DNA of 64,000 nucleotides, from the NCBI GenBank assembly GCA_010015805.1, contig ML978123.1, forward strand, positions 1 through 64,000, given 5' to 3'. Below, one piece after another: positions 23,619 to 35,230 of this stretch (position 1 is its first letter; each line of letters starts with the position of its first letter). The notes under the pieces are model-generated. The model saw only the letters and a program-made list of their open reading frames with translations, was not told where the DNA came from and did no database searches. This stretch comes from Rhizodiscina lignyota. Lineage: Eukaryota > Ascomycota > Dothideomycetes > Aulographales > Rhizodiscinaceae. A program made the translations under genes and the position numbers.

Positions 23619-26105
23619 TTAGAAGTTCGTTCGTTGCGCCCGACTCGATGCTCCTGGGAAATCGCAAAGACAAGGATTATACTGTTCCAGCTGAATGGAA
23701 ATAGGTCGCGAATGCGTAGTCCTGCCGGAGGCTAAATCCACACCAGTTTCGATGCTCGGAATGGGAGCCGTTTCTATACCGTCTGCGATGCCCGGAGCAG
23801 AAGCTGCATCTAAACCATCTTCGATGCTCAGTGAAGCGCGCTCACCGAAGAACGGCAAAGCCCAGGTTGCCATGGAAGCGCCCAAAGTGATGGCCAAAGG
23901 TAATGCATTACCTATGCTATCCGCAGAGAACTGTTGCAGTACAACTGCAAAAAGGAGGCCAATCGTAGAAAATGCTGCAACGAGTAGCAAATACCTGAAA
24001 TTATATCAGTGCTGCCATGATTATCTACAAGCAGCGATGCTTACAGCTCATTCCGCACAGCTCCATTGTAAGTTGCTCCGATGTACGATATTGTGCTTCC
24101 GGCCCATGTTTCCAGCGTTCTGAGCCCAAAATCAGCCAGAGAAAATCATTTTTGCAGTGCATTTGACTTACGTCAAGCGGATAAAACCATCGAAAATTCC
24201 ACTTGTGTCCGTAAGCACAATGACGCAGAGAATTCCGGAGCCCCAGGAGAGATTTCGAGACAGCCTGCGGAAACGACGTGGGCTGAGATATGCGGCAGCA
24301 ACATAGCATGATACAATAACGGATGGGCCTGCCATACGTAAAAGCGAAAGGATGTCGGGTTGGGCTGAGGATTGGCTCGAATGTACGTCGAGTGAAATGG
24401 CATCCTTCGGGGACAGAAAAGGGCTGTTAGCTGTGTTGACAGCTCCTGCACATGGCAGGAGAAGAAAACAAAAAGTAGCTCTGCACATGATAGGCTCAAA
24501 CCTGGACCTGATAGCCGCAGGCTTCTTTGCGTATCTTTCTCGGGGGTCATCGGTAACTGTGGGGTCTCTAAACTTCACGAATAGAGTAGGCACTCCATAC
24601 CAACGAACGGAGATCTCGGCAAAGGACAGAAAATCAGAGATAGCGTGTAATCGTATACTGATAAGCTGTATGTATGAGCTCAGTCCCTTCGAGTTGTATG
24701 TGGAAGTGCGGGTATGGTGGGCTGGGTTGGGTGCGTGTGCACTGTGACTTTCTAAGAGACTGGTAGTAGTCGAGTCGCGTGTAAACGCGTTCTTGTATCG
24801 ATGTTTGAGGACATACTGCGCTGTAGTCTCGTTCTCGAGGTTGGGGAAAGTACGGGTGTTGATGATGCCATTGCCGAAAATATCTGCAAGGGGCCTTCCT
24901 CCCTTGTACCACTTGTTCTCTGACAGACGCATTGATGTGAGATTAGCTCTGTCTGAATATTCCAACGTGTCAATTCGAGGTCGGCATTCGTCCACCTTGA
25001 GTTGTAGATTCGATGTTGCGGTAGCAAATTGTATACCAGCCAGGTAGTCCTGGATTGCGTCACGGACCGTTCCAGTATTGCCAAGCTGATAATAGGGTGT
25101 CTTGAGATTGATCTCCGGAGTATCCAGTTGGTAAGCACAGTCATTGCAAGATACGGTTGCCCCTCTGCACTTGTTTCGTGGTTGCGCGAAACTGGTGAAG
25201 AATTTCGCACTATTTGACCTGCAGCGAAACGACCAGTAAAGATGTTGCATCCAAACCGGTCTGATCCTGTAATGAATCTCCAGGCTTTGTAGGGCATTGA
25301 GGACTGTCTTGGGTTCCTGACCCAATATCAGATTCGCAAGTTTGCCCTCAAACCCCAAAGTAGGTGTCTTGTCGGAGTATCCTTGAGCTCCTCTTATAAT
25401 AGAGCTCGAAGAAGCTGTGTCTTGTTTCTTTCTGAGGGTATCTAAGCTCCAAGCTTGAAATCTAGACCTCTGTATGCCAGACTGAGTTCTATCAGTGACC
25501 TGAGTTCTACGGATGCCAGACTCAGAAATGAGCTTCGGGGCCCAGTACGAGGAGGACGAGAGATTGAAGAGACGGTCTGAGGGATCACGCTTGACCTTGA
25601 TCGCATCGTAGTCTGGCGGTCTGTAGATAGGCGTATCGTGGAGAAGGGTTGATACGCCCATCGCAAACCCACACTCGTCTTTGTTTGCCGAAGACGACTC
25701 GAGAAGGTCTTCACAAATGCTGTTGACCTGTATCTTTTGGCGAGTCAGCAACTGTTCCTCTTCGAAATAGCACCGGCAAATACGGAAAATGTGTACCACT
25801 GTTACCGCCCTCTGCGGCCCCAGTTAATATCAAGCAATTTAGTGATTCATTTAGTTAGAGAACTTACCCTTTAACAAAATCTCGTGCTCAAAGACAACAC
25901 CAAGGCAGACCAAGCAGCGGATACCGTGAGAGACTATGTCTGCAAGGGAAGAACGAAACTGTAAACGACTTACAACTTCAAATCTTCGACTGAGTGGGCT
26001 GTGAAAGGCAGGTGGGAAACAGCGGGCTGTCATTATCGGGAAGCGGCGGCATGTCTGCTGAATGGATGGCGCGTACGGCGAGGCGCGCAAGAACAATCTC
26101 ATCAC
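23619..26105 (-). CDS. Multi-pass membrane protein of unknown function (4 exons)
   Basis: Not recognised. Model: exons 26105-25868, 25798-24172, 24119-24045 and 23994-23619, with introns of 69, 52 and 50 bp; 771 residues, frame kept throughout. The 75-bp third exon is convincing because it joins RLTTLETWAGSTISYI to RNELYLLLVAAFSTIG with GT-AG sites on both sides. The first 560 or so residues form a soluble region with scattered Cys (CRGATVSCNDCAYQ) and several potential N-glycosylation sites. The C-terminal part has about five hydrophobic segments: LLRMAGPSVIVSCYVAAAYL, GILCVIVLTD, the exon-3 segment, YLLLVAAFSTIGLLFAVVL and ALPLAITLGASMATWALPFF. A 75-residue tail contains three related 12-residue units (SIEDGLDAAS, GIADGIETAP, SIETGVDLAS). 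The 5' end is least certain: the first exon has no signal peptide, and another upstream exon is possible. It diverges from a damaged membrane-protein gene 250 bp away. Confidence 0.55.
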
Positions 26106-26355
26106 TTTCCCATGATTCCATAACCATAGGTTACTGACCAGTTGCCTTATTCGCTTTCAGCTGGTGGCGGGGTTTAGCGCCCGATTTACGAACGTGACGC
26201 CCGACGAGGCTGAAACGATGGAAGACCATTAGCACGTTCCGTGATCCACTTCTCAGTATATTTCCAAGAGAGTGTAGAGCATATTTTGTGTCCTTTGAGC
26301 ACTGATTCTAATGACGGAGCTGATTGAGGTTTCGCGGGTTAAAAGTTCGTCTCTC

Positions 26356-27146
26356 ATGACCTGGGAATTTGTTAATGAGTCTCTAACGCTAGCCTATAGC
26401 TGGATTCATCTTGCCTTGCTGGCATGGTTGCAGTTGAAGTATTATCGGCTTTATTAGCCATAATATCATCAGTTCTCTCTATGTCCTTCGATGTTCAGCG
26501 CAGGACACGGTTGGAAAATCTCATCGTAGATGCGAGAGACTCTGAACACTGCTCTGGGGGATGGCACATAGTGGTCCAGAAATTATTCGCGTGGTCACAG
26601 CAAATCCGTCCGCAGGAGGCAGCTTTTGGTAGGCGAGTGAACAATCCACACACGGTCTGGCTCCCTTTAAATGATAGCGGAGGTTCCGTTAACGTCTTAT
26701 AGTTCCCGGATAATACCGCGAGACCGATCGCCGGCCGTCTATTGGGAGATCTTCCGACTCCCTCGACAACGCTATTGTCTGCCTCCTTAACGTACATCAT
26801 CGCGATAACAGCTATCTCTCATGAGCATGGACACGAAGTACACCAAGACAAATTTCTCATGGGCGGAATACTAGCAGCGCTGATCTTCGGACGAGCAGTT
26901 GGTGCAGATATGAGCAGCACAATTTTGAGTATCCTGCCGTGGCTCAACTTGGCAAGCTTGTACCTGAGTTTCTCAGTACATCGATTGGGAGGCTGGTCAA
27001 GTACGACGAAGGGATCTACAAACGACTGTGGTCTAGAACACCATAGCGGTGTTGTGGCGCAATCCAAAAAAGCGAACAGAGTGAGAATGGGAGATTTCCC
27101 CCATTCTTTCGGGCCAATTCACGCAAGCAGAGAATACTACTTGTGA
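26356..27146 (+). pseudogene. Broken membrane-protein gene (frameshift plus stop)
   Basis: Three coding-like blocks in the same direction. Block 1 from ATG 26356 reads MTWEFVNESLTLAYSWIHL and a hydrophobic helix, and stops at 26457. Block 2 (about 26443-26699) is in another frame and continues with SALLAIISSVLSMSFDVQRR, then a soluble part with LENLIVDARDSEHCSGGW and FAWSQQIRPQEAAFGRR. A TAG at 26700-26702 interrupts; the same frame reopens at once (FPDNTARPIAGRLLGDLP) and runs through two further hydrophobic segments (SASLTYIIAITA, FLMGGILAALIFGRAVGAD) to 27146. No GT-AG pair of normal intron size removes the stop or repairs the frame. I read this as a decayed multi-pass membrane protein gene. 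A sequencing error or a very unusual intron is the alternative. The product family is not recognised. Confidence 0.55.
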
Positions 27147-28290
27147 AGGAACAGGATGGCACGGCAGGACATTAAAGAATATATACTGAGAGTTACAGCG
27201 GGAATACATTCTAGCTTCACAGCAGACACCGCCGGTCAGTGCCTCTCTATTGGCTTTGCAGGCCAGAGCCTTTTCTTAAGCACGCGAGTCAGTGCATTTC
27301 GTAATCTCACAGCTCGGAGAGCTTGGAATTATTTTTCGGGGACGTTTTGAGGAAATGTATAAGAACCTGCAGACGGGCCAGAACTTTGTCATTTACCTAG
27401 GCGGACATTTGATTCAGTCAATGTAACACGATCATTTGATGCTCGTGAAAGAGCTGATATAGAGTGGCCTGAAGAGGGTTTCAGAGTTTACTAGTCACGA
27501 ATCGACATCAAATTAATCCATACACAACGTTCCCTTTGCGGATCTGTCTCCTTCCTTCTGGGCCATTACGTATCGCTTGCGGATAACCTCAACGAATATT
27601 GCATATAGAAGGGTCATGGCTAATCCTTAGAGAATCATGAAGTACCAAAGCAGGGACAGTTATTAACGTTTTCATTTTCTGGACTACGTCGCCTCGATCC
27701 ACAATCGCAGAGACATCCACACTCTTCAATAAGACCAACAGACGACCTGAACGTTCCATGCACTATCTTCCACTAATCTTCAAAAAGCCGTGAACTCAGA
27801 TACCCCTCCTGTATTTAACCCAAAATTGGACCCATTCAACATAAGGAAAAAGTTAAATATGCGCATCATACATCGTACATAAAAGTCATCAAAAAGTGCG
27901 CACATATAATGGCGAATGTGAGAATCGAGATCTAAAGAAAAACAAAATTTGTACATGAACCATCCAATATCAGTAGACTTGGATGCCAGTAATAGAAATA
28001 GATAAAAAGACGCCAGCGCAGTGCAGCTTCGTGGCGAATGGTTAGAAATAAGAAGAAACGGGTATAACGCTTTTGAACCAATTCGCGCGAGGAAATCAGA
28101 GGCCTCTCGTCTCGAACTTTTTGTGCAGTCCCTCCAAGAGAAGATGGAAATCTATCTACAAAAGGAAAAACGGTTTTCCAAGTACGGCCGTTTTGGCGCG
28201 TAATATTCGTACATCGTAGTCATACAGAATATGGAAGAAAATCTTTGTCGCGGAACTGAGCATGGCTAGATGGCAAGAGATATCAAGAAA
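27147..28290. other. Intergenic, no supported gene
   Basis: An open frame at 27156-27350 might be a remnant of the pseudogene's 3' part but has no recognisable motif. The rest is AT-richer and lacks coding signal up to the stop of the PH-domain gene. Confidence 0.4.
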
Positions 28291-31200
28291 TCATCTGCTC
28301 TCTCCTGGGACGGCAGGTAACGGCCGATTTGGCGGAGCACTAGGCAGCGGCAGTGGCATCACCTGCACCTGCACATCAGCTCCTGGCACTGCAGGAAGCG
28401 GACAGTTTGGCGGTGCACCAGGCGGTGGTGGAGGCAGACCATCAATAATCGGCACTGGGTTCGTGGTGCTCCCACGAATTGGGATCTTGATACCGTTGAC
28501 GCCTTCGATGAATGTCGGCCCATCGACACCCATGTGCGGCATCGACACTCGCATCTTCACGCCCATCGTTGGCGATGGACCACGCTGAGGCATGATATTT
28601 TTTATGTTGACGTTCGAGTAAACAGCCAAGCGTTCGCGGTCCTGCTCAGTTGGCTCCCACGGATCTGAAGGCCCCATGGCTCTCATGACATGAGTTTCGC
28701 CAACTGGCTCAAGGGGCATAGAGTTGGGGCCCGGCGTGAGAGATCCGGAGCGAATGCGGCCAGCAGCTGCTGAAGCTGGGCGGATGATACTGGCAGGATT
28801 GATGGGGTTCATTGAGCGGGAGATGCGGGCGGAAGAGTTCGCTTGGGGCCGACTGGAGGACCAGGAAGGCGAATCGCCACGTATTTGCATGCTTGCAGGA
28901 CGTCGAAGACCTCTATGTGGAGGGCCTTTCGCTACCGTGATGGAGTTGATGGAGTGCGGGAGCGTTGGCGAGTTGTTGTTCGAGCCGATAAGTGGCGCTG
29001 GCGCGGCTGAAGACGATGGCCGTGTTGAAGAGGCTGATTCTGGAGATGGAGTAAAGGAGAGAGGTGTCGGAGCGTTGGGTTTTGCCGTTGGTGGGGGAGG
29101 GAAGTTTGAGATAGTCGGGCTGTTGGGAAAGTATCGAGTGGTCGGCGAAGCAGAAGGCGAGTGCGTGAGTTTGTTCGGCGGCGGGCTCGGCAGTGATGAT
29201 AGGCGCTTTGGAATTATCGGCTGTTCAGCACCTGGAGAGGCAGGGCTAGCCGCTCTGCCGGGAGCAGGACCAGAGACACGAATAGGGATGGGCCGCGAGT
29301 ACCGCTTTCGAGTTGAGGCTGGTATTCGGGCTGCATCCTGAGCCATCTGATATTTGTGGAGTGAAACGAGTGATGGATTAGAGAGATTCGGCAGTGCGCC
29401 TAGGCCTGACAGCGGCCGTGGATTCGATGATCGCCGTTGAGTCGCATTATGGTCCCCGTCATTTGACGTATTTGATAAGTTGGACACGTGGGATACAGTT
29501 GAGACGCGGTTGTTGGAAATGCGGCGGTGATCCATGGCCGACTGTGAGCGGAACGTAGAACGTTCGGAGTTTAGTCGTGTAGGCATAGCAGGCGTATACG
29601 TGGCTACCCGGGGCTGAAGTGGATATTGGCTTTCTGGTTTGGGTTCGACAGGTGAGCTATCATCGCACCCATCGACATTCGAGACTGGCTGCACATTGAG
29701 CTTTAGCTGGTCTGTCAAAACCGCATTTGGCAGTTCCGTGGTAGCTGGCAGTGTCTGCATGCTTCTTCTTCGTGGACCATTGAGTGCATTGGGAGACATG
29801 TAACTGCTCTTCAGCGTCGCCGGGCTTCTGAACGTCTCTTCGAATGTATCCTCATTGGGCGACGGAGGTCCGGATGACGAGGCATGCGAGGTATTGAGGG
29901 TAACAGTGCCGGTGCCTGAAGTCCGATTTGATATGAATGATTCCCGTAGCTGATCAAGGCGAAGTTGGTCTTGGGATAGCATTGTTGCTGTCGTTGCAAA
30001 ACTTGGTGCATCTGCTGACTCTCTGACACTTGCTCGACCGCCGAACTTGGCAGATCGAACTGATGCTGTATCGGAAGGGCCGAGCCTACCTCTGCTAGAG
30101 GCTCGACTAAGCCGTGGTTCAGCTTCACGTCCTGCGTCGCTGTCTGCGCGTCCACGACGTGAGGGTGCGCGAGAGTCTGCTGGCGAGATGCTATTTTCGT
30201 GTTGTGTACTCGGCCGCCGGACTCGGTACCGATGGGAAATGATACTCTGAGCATCATCATCCGCCGTGTGCCCGCTGTCTCGTTTGCTGTCCGACGACAT
30301 TGTCGGCCTGTGTACTCTTCCATTCAAGTCATCGATTACTCGTCGTACAGCTTTCATCCATGCGACCATCTCATCTGCACTGTCCAAAACCAGAAGCATT
30401 GTGTTTGCTTGTCTCCTGGGAAGTACAGTTTGTGACCGGAGGCGACCTAGGATCGACCTGGATGGCTTTGGCACAGGCGGTTCATTGCCTTCCTCCTTTA
30501 TCGCTTGGCGCACCTCGAGCACAAAATGCTTTCCAGGGATCAAGTCGCTTGCGAAGGCAGCAGAGTCAGGACCCAGCTCAAGAACTTGCTCCGGCATGCG
30601 ATCCGAACTTCCCTCTCCGGAATATTGTAGAAGATATCCGGATGTAACCAAGACGTAGACTTTACTTGCGAGTTGTGCTCCGCCAAACGCAGCAGCAGAA
30701 TATCTCTTCTTCGTCAAGTAGGTCTTCTCCGGTTTCCGTGAGGTGCCGTTAGCAATGGATTCTGAATCCAGAGTGAGATCCAGTGAGCTTTCGAACTGTT
30801 CCTGCAACTGGCTCAATTTTCTAGTGTGCCCTTGTGCTCTTTGTAAATTCTCTGCGGAGACAGTCGACGCATGTAGAGTAGCGTATTTGATCGCTTGAGG
30901 GTAAGCCTGGAAGAGTGGAGGTGGATGCCATCCATCTGTACTGGTGGTTGTTGTCCGTATGCTGGCAGAGCCCCTCGACGCCAGCGTGTGGCGCATTTCC
31001 GTCTCTTCCGAGCCTCGCATGAAACCTAGCGAAGATGTAGCGCGTGATGGTGGTCTCGAAATTGATGATTTGATCGACCTTTGTGGTGAGACGGCACGTT
31101 CATGAATAATATCAAGTCCAGTTTCGGTGTATCCTCTTGACTTTTCGGCTTTTGGGGGCGAGAATATGCTGAACAGTGAAAGTTTAGACTGTCGACGTTC

Positions 31201-31392
31201 GATTGTGGGCAGGGGAGGGACAGGCTCCATGGGCGAGTCGACCTTGACCTCGATCTCGTTGACAGGAGTAGTGGATTTGTTGAAATTCCATCGTGAGTTG
31301 GGCGAGGTACCGCTGGACTTGGTACGAGATGCATTGAGAGCTCTATTCTTTTTGCGACCCCGACTATGAGCTGACTGATCGTCTGGCACCAT
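28291..31392 (-). CDS. PH-domain protein with long Ser/Pro-rich disordered regions
   Basis: Single exon, 1033 residues, ATG at 31392. Residues 1-220 are basic and Ser/Pro-rich with no membrane segment. Residues about 243-355 look like a pleckstrin-homology fold: strands KVYVLVTSGYLLQYSGEG and GKHFVLEVRQA, a basic insertion, then TMLLVLDSADEMVAWMKAVR with the conserved Trp in the C-terminal helix. The remaining 670 residues are Ser/Arg/Pro-rich and probably disordered, with many SP/TP sites, and end in two PLPAVPG repeats next to a run of Pro, candidate SH3/WW-binding sites. The likely role is a membrane- or cortex-associated adaptor, inferred from the PH-like fold; lipid specificity cannot be told. 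It diverges from the coiled-coil gene at 33480. Confidence 0.8.
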   Translation of the reverse strand: MVPDDQSAHSRGRKKNRALNASRTKSSGTSPNSRWNFNKSTTPVNEIEVKVDSPMEPVPPLPTIERRQSKLSLFSIFSPPKAEKSRGYTETGLDIIHERAVSPQRSIKSSISRPPSRATSSLGFMRGSEETEMRHTLASRGSASIRTTTTSTDGWHPPPLFQAYPQAIKYATLHASTVSAENLQRAQGHTRKLSQLQEQFESSLDLTLDSESIANGTSRKPEKTYLTKKRYSAAAFGGAQLASKVYVLVTSGYLLQYSGEGSSDRMPEQVLELGPDSAAFASDLIPGKHFVLEVRQAIKEEGNEPPVPKPSRSILGRLRSQTVLPRRQANTMLLVLDSADEMVAWMKAVRRVIDDLNGRVHRPTMSSDSKRDSGHTADDDAQSIISHRYRVRRPSTQHENSISPADSRAPSRRGRADSDAGREAEPRLSRASSRGRLGPSDTASVRSAKFGGRASVRESADAPSFATTATMLSQDQLRLDQLRESFISNRTSGTGTVTLNTSHASSSGPPSPNEDTFEETFRSPATLKSSYMSPNALNGPRRRSMQTLPATTELPNAVLTDQLKLNVQPVSNVDGCDDSSPVEPKPESQYPLQPRVATYTPAMPTRLNSERSTFRSQSAMDHRRISNNRVSTVSHVSNLSNTSNDGDHNATQRRSSNPRPLSGLGALPNLSNPSLVSLHKYQMAQDAARIPASTRKRYSRPIPIRVSGPAPGRAASPASPGAEQPIIPKRLSSLPSPPPNKLTHSPSASPTTRYFPNSPTISNFPPPPTAKPNAPTPLSFTPSPESASSTRPSSSAAPAPLIGSNNNSPTLPHSINSITVAKGPPHRGLRRPASMQIRGDSPSWSSSRPQANSSARISRSMNPINPASIIRPASAAAGRIRSGSLTPGPNSMPLEPVGETHVMRAMGPSDPWEPTEQDRERLAVYSNVNIKNIMPQRGPSPTMGVKMRVSMPHMGVDGPTFIEGVNGIKIPIRGSTTNPVPIIDGLPPPPPGAPPNCPLPAVPGADVQVQVMPLPLPSAPPNRPLPAVPGESR

Positions 31393-33479
31393 TGCGACTC
31401 AATTTCGGAGTCATGGAACCGCGTCAAAAGGAAGGTGCGCTGAGTGGGTGGATGTTCTGTACAATAAGGTACGGGATTATGGGATATTAGTGGTCCATGT
31501 GCCGTGTGGGGGAGTGCGGCGGTGAGAAAGACAAATTATGGTATGCGGACGGTGACGGTTCTTTGTAACTGGACAACTACGTGCGGCAAAGTCAATTGAC
31601 CATGTAGAATATGGGGATTGTTGTTGTAGAACGCGTTCGACGAGTTTGTCGCACTCAATTGCGGATGGAAATGGGAGTCAATGGATTTGCCGACACCCTA
31701 TCGGTCCGTCGGCGAATGGCGAGTGGAAGCGAGATGATCTCCTAGTGCATACGAGCAAGAGATGGTCTCTGGAGCGTTGCGAGGAAGAGATTAGGAATGG
31801 AAGCGAATGACTGGAGGAATAGCAATTGTACGCGATTGAACGCGAACAATGTACAATGATACCTAGTAGTAGATGTAGAGACGAGAAGCAACGCGCGCGT
31901 CGGGGTGGAGATGGGGTTTTGGGGGGCAGGCCTGACGAAAGGTCAATGTGTTTCAGGCACAACGAGTAGCGCAGCGAGCGGCAAGTGGACACTTTGTCCC
32001 AATCTGCCCCTGCCAGGATGCGCGAGGCTTGTTTCGAAATGTGCGTGGGTTGAAATTCACAGGCTTCCGGGATGACAGAAGCGCGCTAAGGAGCGTAGGA
32101 GTCCGCTCCGTCGGTGTCTGGCTATGCCGCTTTGTGTGGTAGCGGATGGATCGACCTCGGAATATCCATGTCTTTACAGAACTCCGTCCTGCAAAGGCCT
32201 CACAGGCAACCCTGCGGGCGTCCTGAGCGCGAGAAGCTCGTCACCGGGAGGGAAGACCCGGCGACGCGGTCGTTTGTCGCATCGCGGCATCACAGAGAGC
32301 TGGCGGGCGTGCTGGTGGAGAGCTGTGGCTCACCTAGCGCGTCGCAGAGAAGAAACCCAAGATCCTCATCTTGATAAATTTCGCGTTTCTGATTGATCTC
32401 TGACACGGGACCGAAGCGGGATGGAAGGTTTGAGAGATGATTCAGTGAGGCTCCTTCATCACCGTGACGAGATCTTCCGGGTTGGGCGGCAAGGAGATTT
32501 TGTGACTGCATTTGCATCGCCGTTGCTTTCTCGAAAGCAGCAGACGAGTTGTTAGCCCCGTTCCTCTGCAGCAAGCAGCAGCAGACGAACATCTCCATGC
32601 ACGCTGTGCCATGGGGCCAACCGCTGCTCGCCTCACAGCTGCTGCTGATTTTGCGGAGCCGTGCCGTGCTCTTGGCCGCTCGTCGAAGGATGCAAACGGT
32701 AGCAAGGAAGCGCCTTTATTGTTAGTCTCACCTGCAGTGCTCTTAATATTGCTGTCGCAATTCCTCCAACGTAGGTTCTGCCCTGCACAGAGGCTCGTCC
32801 GGGAGCTGAGTGGTACCTGAGGAGCATCTGCCGTGTGCCCCTGGCCAGCTGCAAGCTCGAAAACGGGAGAGCAGAGATTGCACCAATAATGCCGGCTTAG
32901 CGGCGCTATTGACCGCAAGACCCTGTCGTCCGGCCTGCCTCCCCGAAGATCATTATCGATACCGAAAGGAAAAAGAGGAAAAAGAAAAATCTCCTCTGAT
33001 CCTCGCGTTCCGCCTCTGCGGTGCGGAATCAGTGCGAATCGAGGTATGGCCACTCTACTGCCTACACGCGGAGATGAGTGCCGGGTTGGCGAGACGTCTT
33101 GAGTTGAAAGCTCCCGAGAAACAAGACAGCGGAGAGGAGTGGAACGTGCAGGCGTGCGGAGAGAGGCAGTTGGGCAGATGGAGGATGCTGGTTTGTCGCT
33201 TTGCCCTCTGACGTTCCCTGTCCGCGAGGTGGCCTAAGCTTCCCCAGCTTTTTTGCCCACCACCAACGTCACGCCCTGCTGCGAACGCACACACGCCGCA
33301 TGATATCGTCACCGCACCTGACCTCACCACCAGGACCAGTGCCGGAACATACAGCCCTCAGTTTGAGAAAAAGCAGCACACGCGCCGCCACATCAAACCC
33401 CGCAAGCGCAGCGCGTCGAGCAATCAAGGCGAAACTCCTACAGAGGGATATCGGGCTGCAGCCTTGCCTCTGCCCTACC
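31393..33479. promoter_or_regulatory. Long divergent intergenic region
   Basis: Separates the PH-domain gene (minus) and the coiled-coil gene (plus) by 2.1 kb. Contains many short overlapping open frames on both strands with no domain and no splice model that joins them. Probably two promoters with long leaders; no specific regulatory site is claimed. Confidence 0.4.
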
Positions 33480-34523
33480 ATGCCTGATCTAAACTCTCTA
33501 CCACCTTCGCGCTCGCCTTCGACCTCTCGTATCCTCTCCTCTGCGAATAACGGGCCCCCAGCGTCCCCGCCATCGCCATCATCTCACTCCCCGCACTCCC
33601 TTGCTGCAACAGCTGCTCTTAATGCAGGCGCTCGAAGCACAGAACGACGCCGCTCAAGCGCACGAATGAATATCAATTTGAGCGACTCGGGTGCATTCTC
33701 AGGTCCGGGTGAAGGCGGCATGAGTCCAGGTCTGCGCGCAAGTCCCGGCTCGATTTCAGGCTTCGAAGGACTCGGCAGACATGGAAGGATGGCGGACAGA
33801 GAACGTGCACCAAGCCTGGGCGAGCTACATCAGGAGCTGGAGAGTGAGCAAGAGGGACAAGTGGTATATGCTTCCAGCCCTAAAATCTCCGGATCGATCA
33901 GCGGCTGACAGCTGGGTGAACAGAATCGACTTCTCCAAATGATACGCCAGCAACAAGCACAAATCCAGCAGCTTCAACTCTCCCAGACACCCTCGAACAC
34001 CCAGAGTCAAGCTGTTGACGACAGCACCCCAACTTCCGAGCGCTCCATGTCCATTTCGCAAGCTCCAGCACAACCACCCATTTCTGCTCAACCCAGCGCG
34101 GTAGTACCTTCGTCGAACCTCCCGCGTTCCCGTTCGCCATTTCATCCACACTCTTCTCTTTCCAGACAATCCTCCTACCGCTCCAGCAGGAACAATAGCC
34201 CCTTGATACGCCCAACGAGCGGTACTCACGAGAGCACAGGCAGCACCGACTTCACATTGGGACAGCCAGCTAGGGATAGAGACGACGCAGCCTTCTACGC
34301 TGCTGAGACTCAATCGCTGAGCCGGGAGAATGCGATGCTGAGACAGAGGATCAGAGAATTGGAGAGGCAGCTGAATGAGGCGAATACCGTTTCAGCAGCT
34401 GCTTCCACGGCAGCTTCAGCGGCACAATCACCAACGGCCACGATGGGCAGAGATGGACAGAGTGAAGGCGGCGGACCTACAATCGTGGCTACATCATCTG
34501 GTGAGGAGGTGAAAGAGGACTGA
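33480..34523 (+). CDS. Ser-rich coiled-coil protein, unknown function (2 exons)
   Basis: Predicted 331 residues. Exons 33480-33863 and 33912-34523; a 48-bp phase-0 intron (GTATAT...CAG). The ATG sits in a good context (CTACCATGCC). The splice joins QEGQV to LGEQNRLLQMIRQQQAQIQQ, making one continuous Gln/Leu-rich helix. A second coiled coil is QSLSRENAMLRQRIRELERQ near residues 250-285. The rest is Ser/Pro/Ala-rich and likely disordered, with RSRSP and SRQSSYRSSRNNS stretches that could be phosphorylated. No catalytic motif, signal peptide or membrane helix. Function not recognised; a scaffold role is a guess from composition. Confidence 0.7.
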
Positions 34524-35230
34524 ATTCACTGGAGTCGCTTGTTCAGATAAATGCGAGTAATTCGTGGCTGCTTGTCACGCGGCATGAGATTATTGGATTG
34601 ACACGACATTCGGCATAGAGGGAATCTTCACGGATCGGTGACTTTCTTTACGACTAGCGATAGCATTGCAAGGCGCTGCGGATATGTCTCGGTTTACCGA
34701 CATACGCTCCTTCATAGGAGGCTGTAATAGGGCAAACATAAGTGCTGCAATGAACAGAATAATTAAACTCTGATTCCTTTTCAACTCTTCCTCATTCCGT
34801 GAGCCAAAGCAGTTTGTTACGTTATCAATCAAGCTGTCCCCGCTGCCAATTTTCTTGCAGACCATATGAAGATCACATATTGTTGACGAAAACAAAAAGC
34901 TAATAGAAATATTATTGAACTCCTGAAAATAGAATTATCTGAGTTTACAGTGTCCTTCGCCAGTATGCTCTGCTCTGCTCTTCGTCGAGCATCATTGCCG
35001 AGTCATTGGCGGGATGTTCTCCGGGTTCGGCTCTCGACCAAGACCCTCCCCTTTCATCATAAGAGCACGACGATTCTCTACAATTCCCTTGAAACCTTTC
35101 TATTGCTTGTACAAATTTCAAATGCCATTCCAGCAATTCCATGTCTGCAGTTAAAAGCGGTGATACCAATTGCGCATAGATTTCCACCTCGCTTTTCCGT
35201 CATCCTCGACATTGTAGACATTTCCTTGTC
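34524..35230. other. Intergenic
   Basis: Includes the promoter and leader of the L-2-hydroxyglutarate dehydrogenase-like gene. Short open frames on both strands without motifs. Confidence 0.5.

Noticed and set aside
25925-25975. 34-bp GTAAGT...TTGCAG intron in the first exon of the 771-residue protein
   Set aside because: Too short, and removing it creates an immediate stop.
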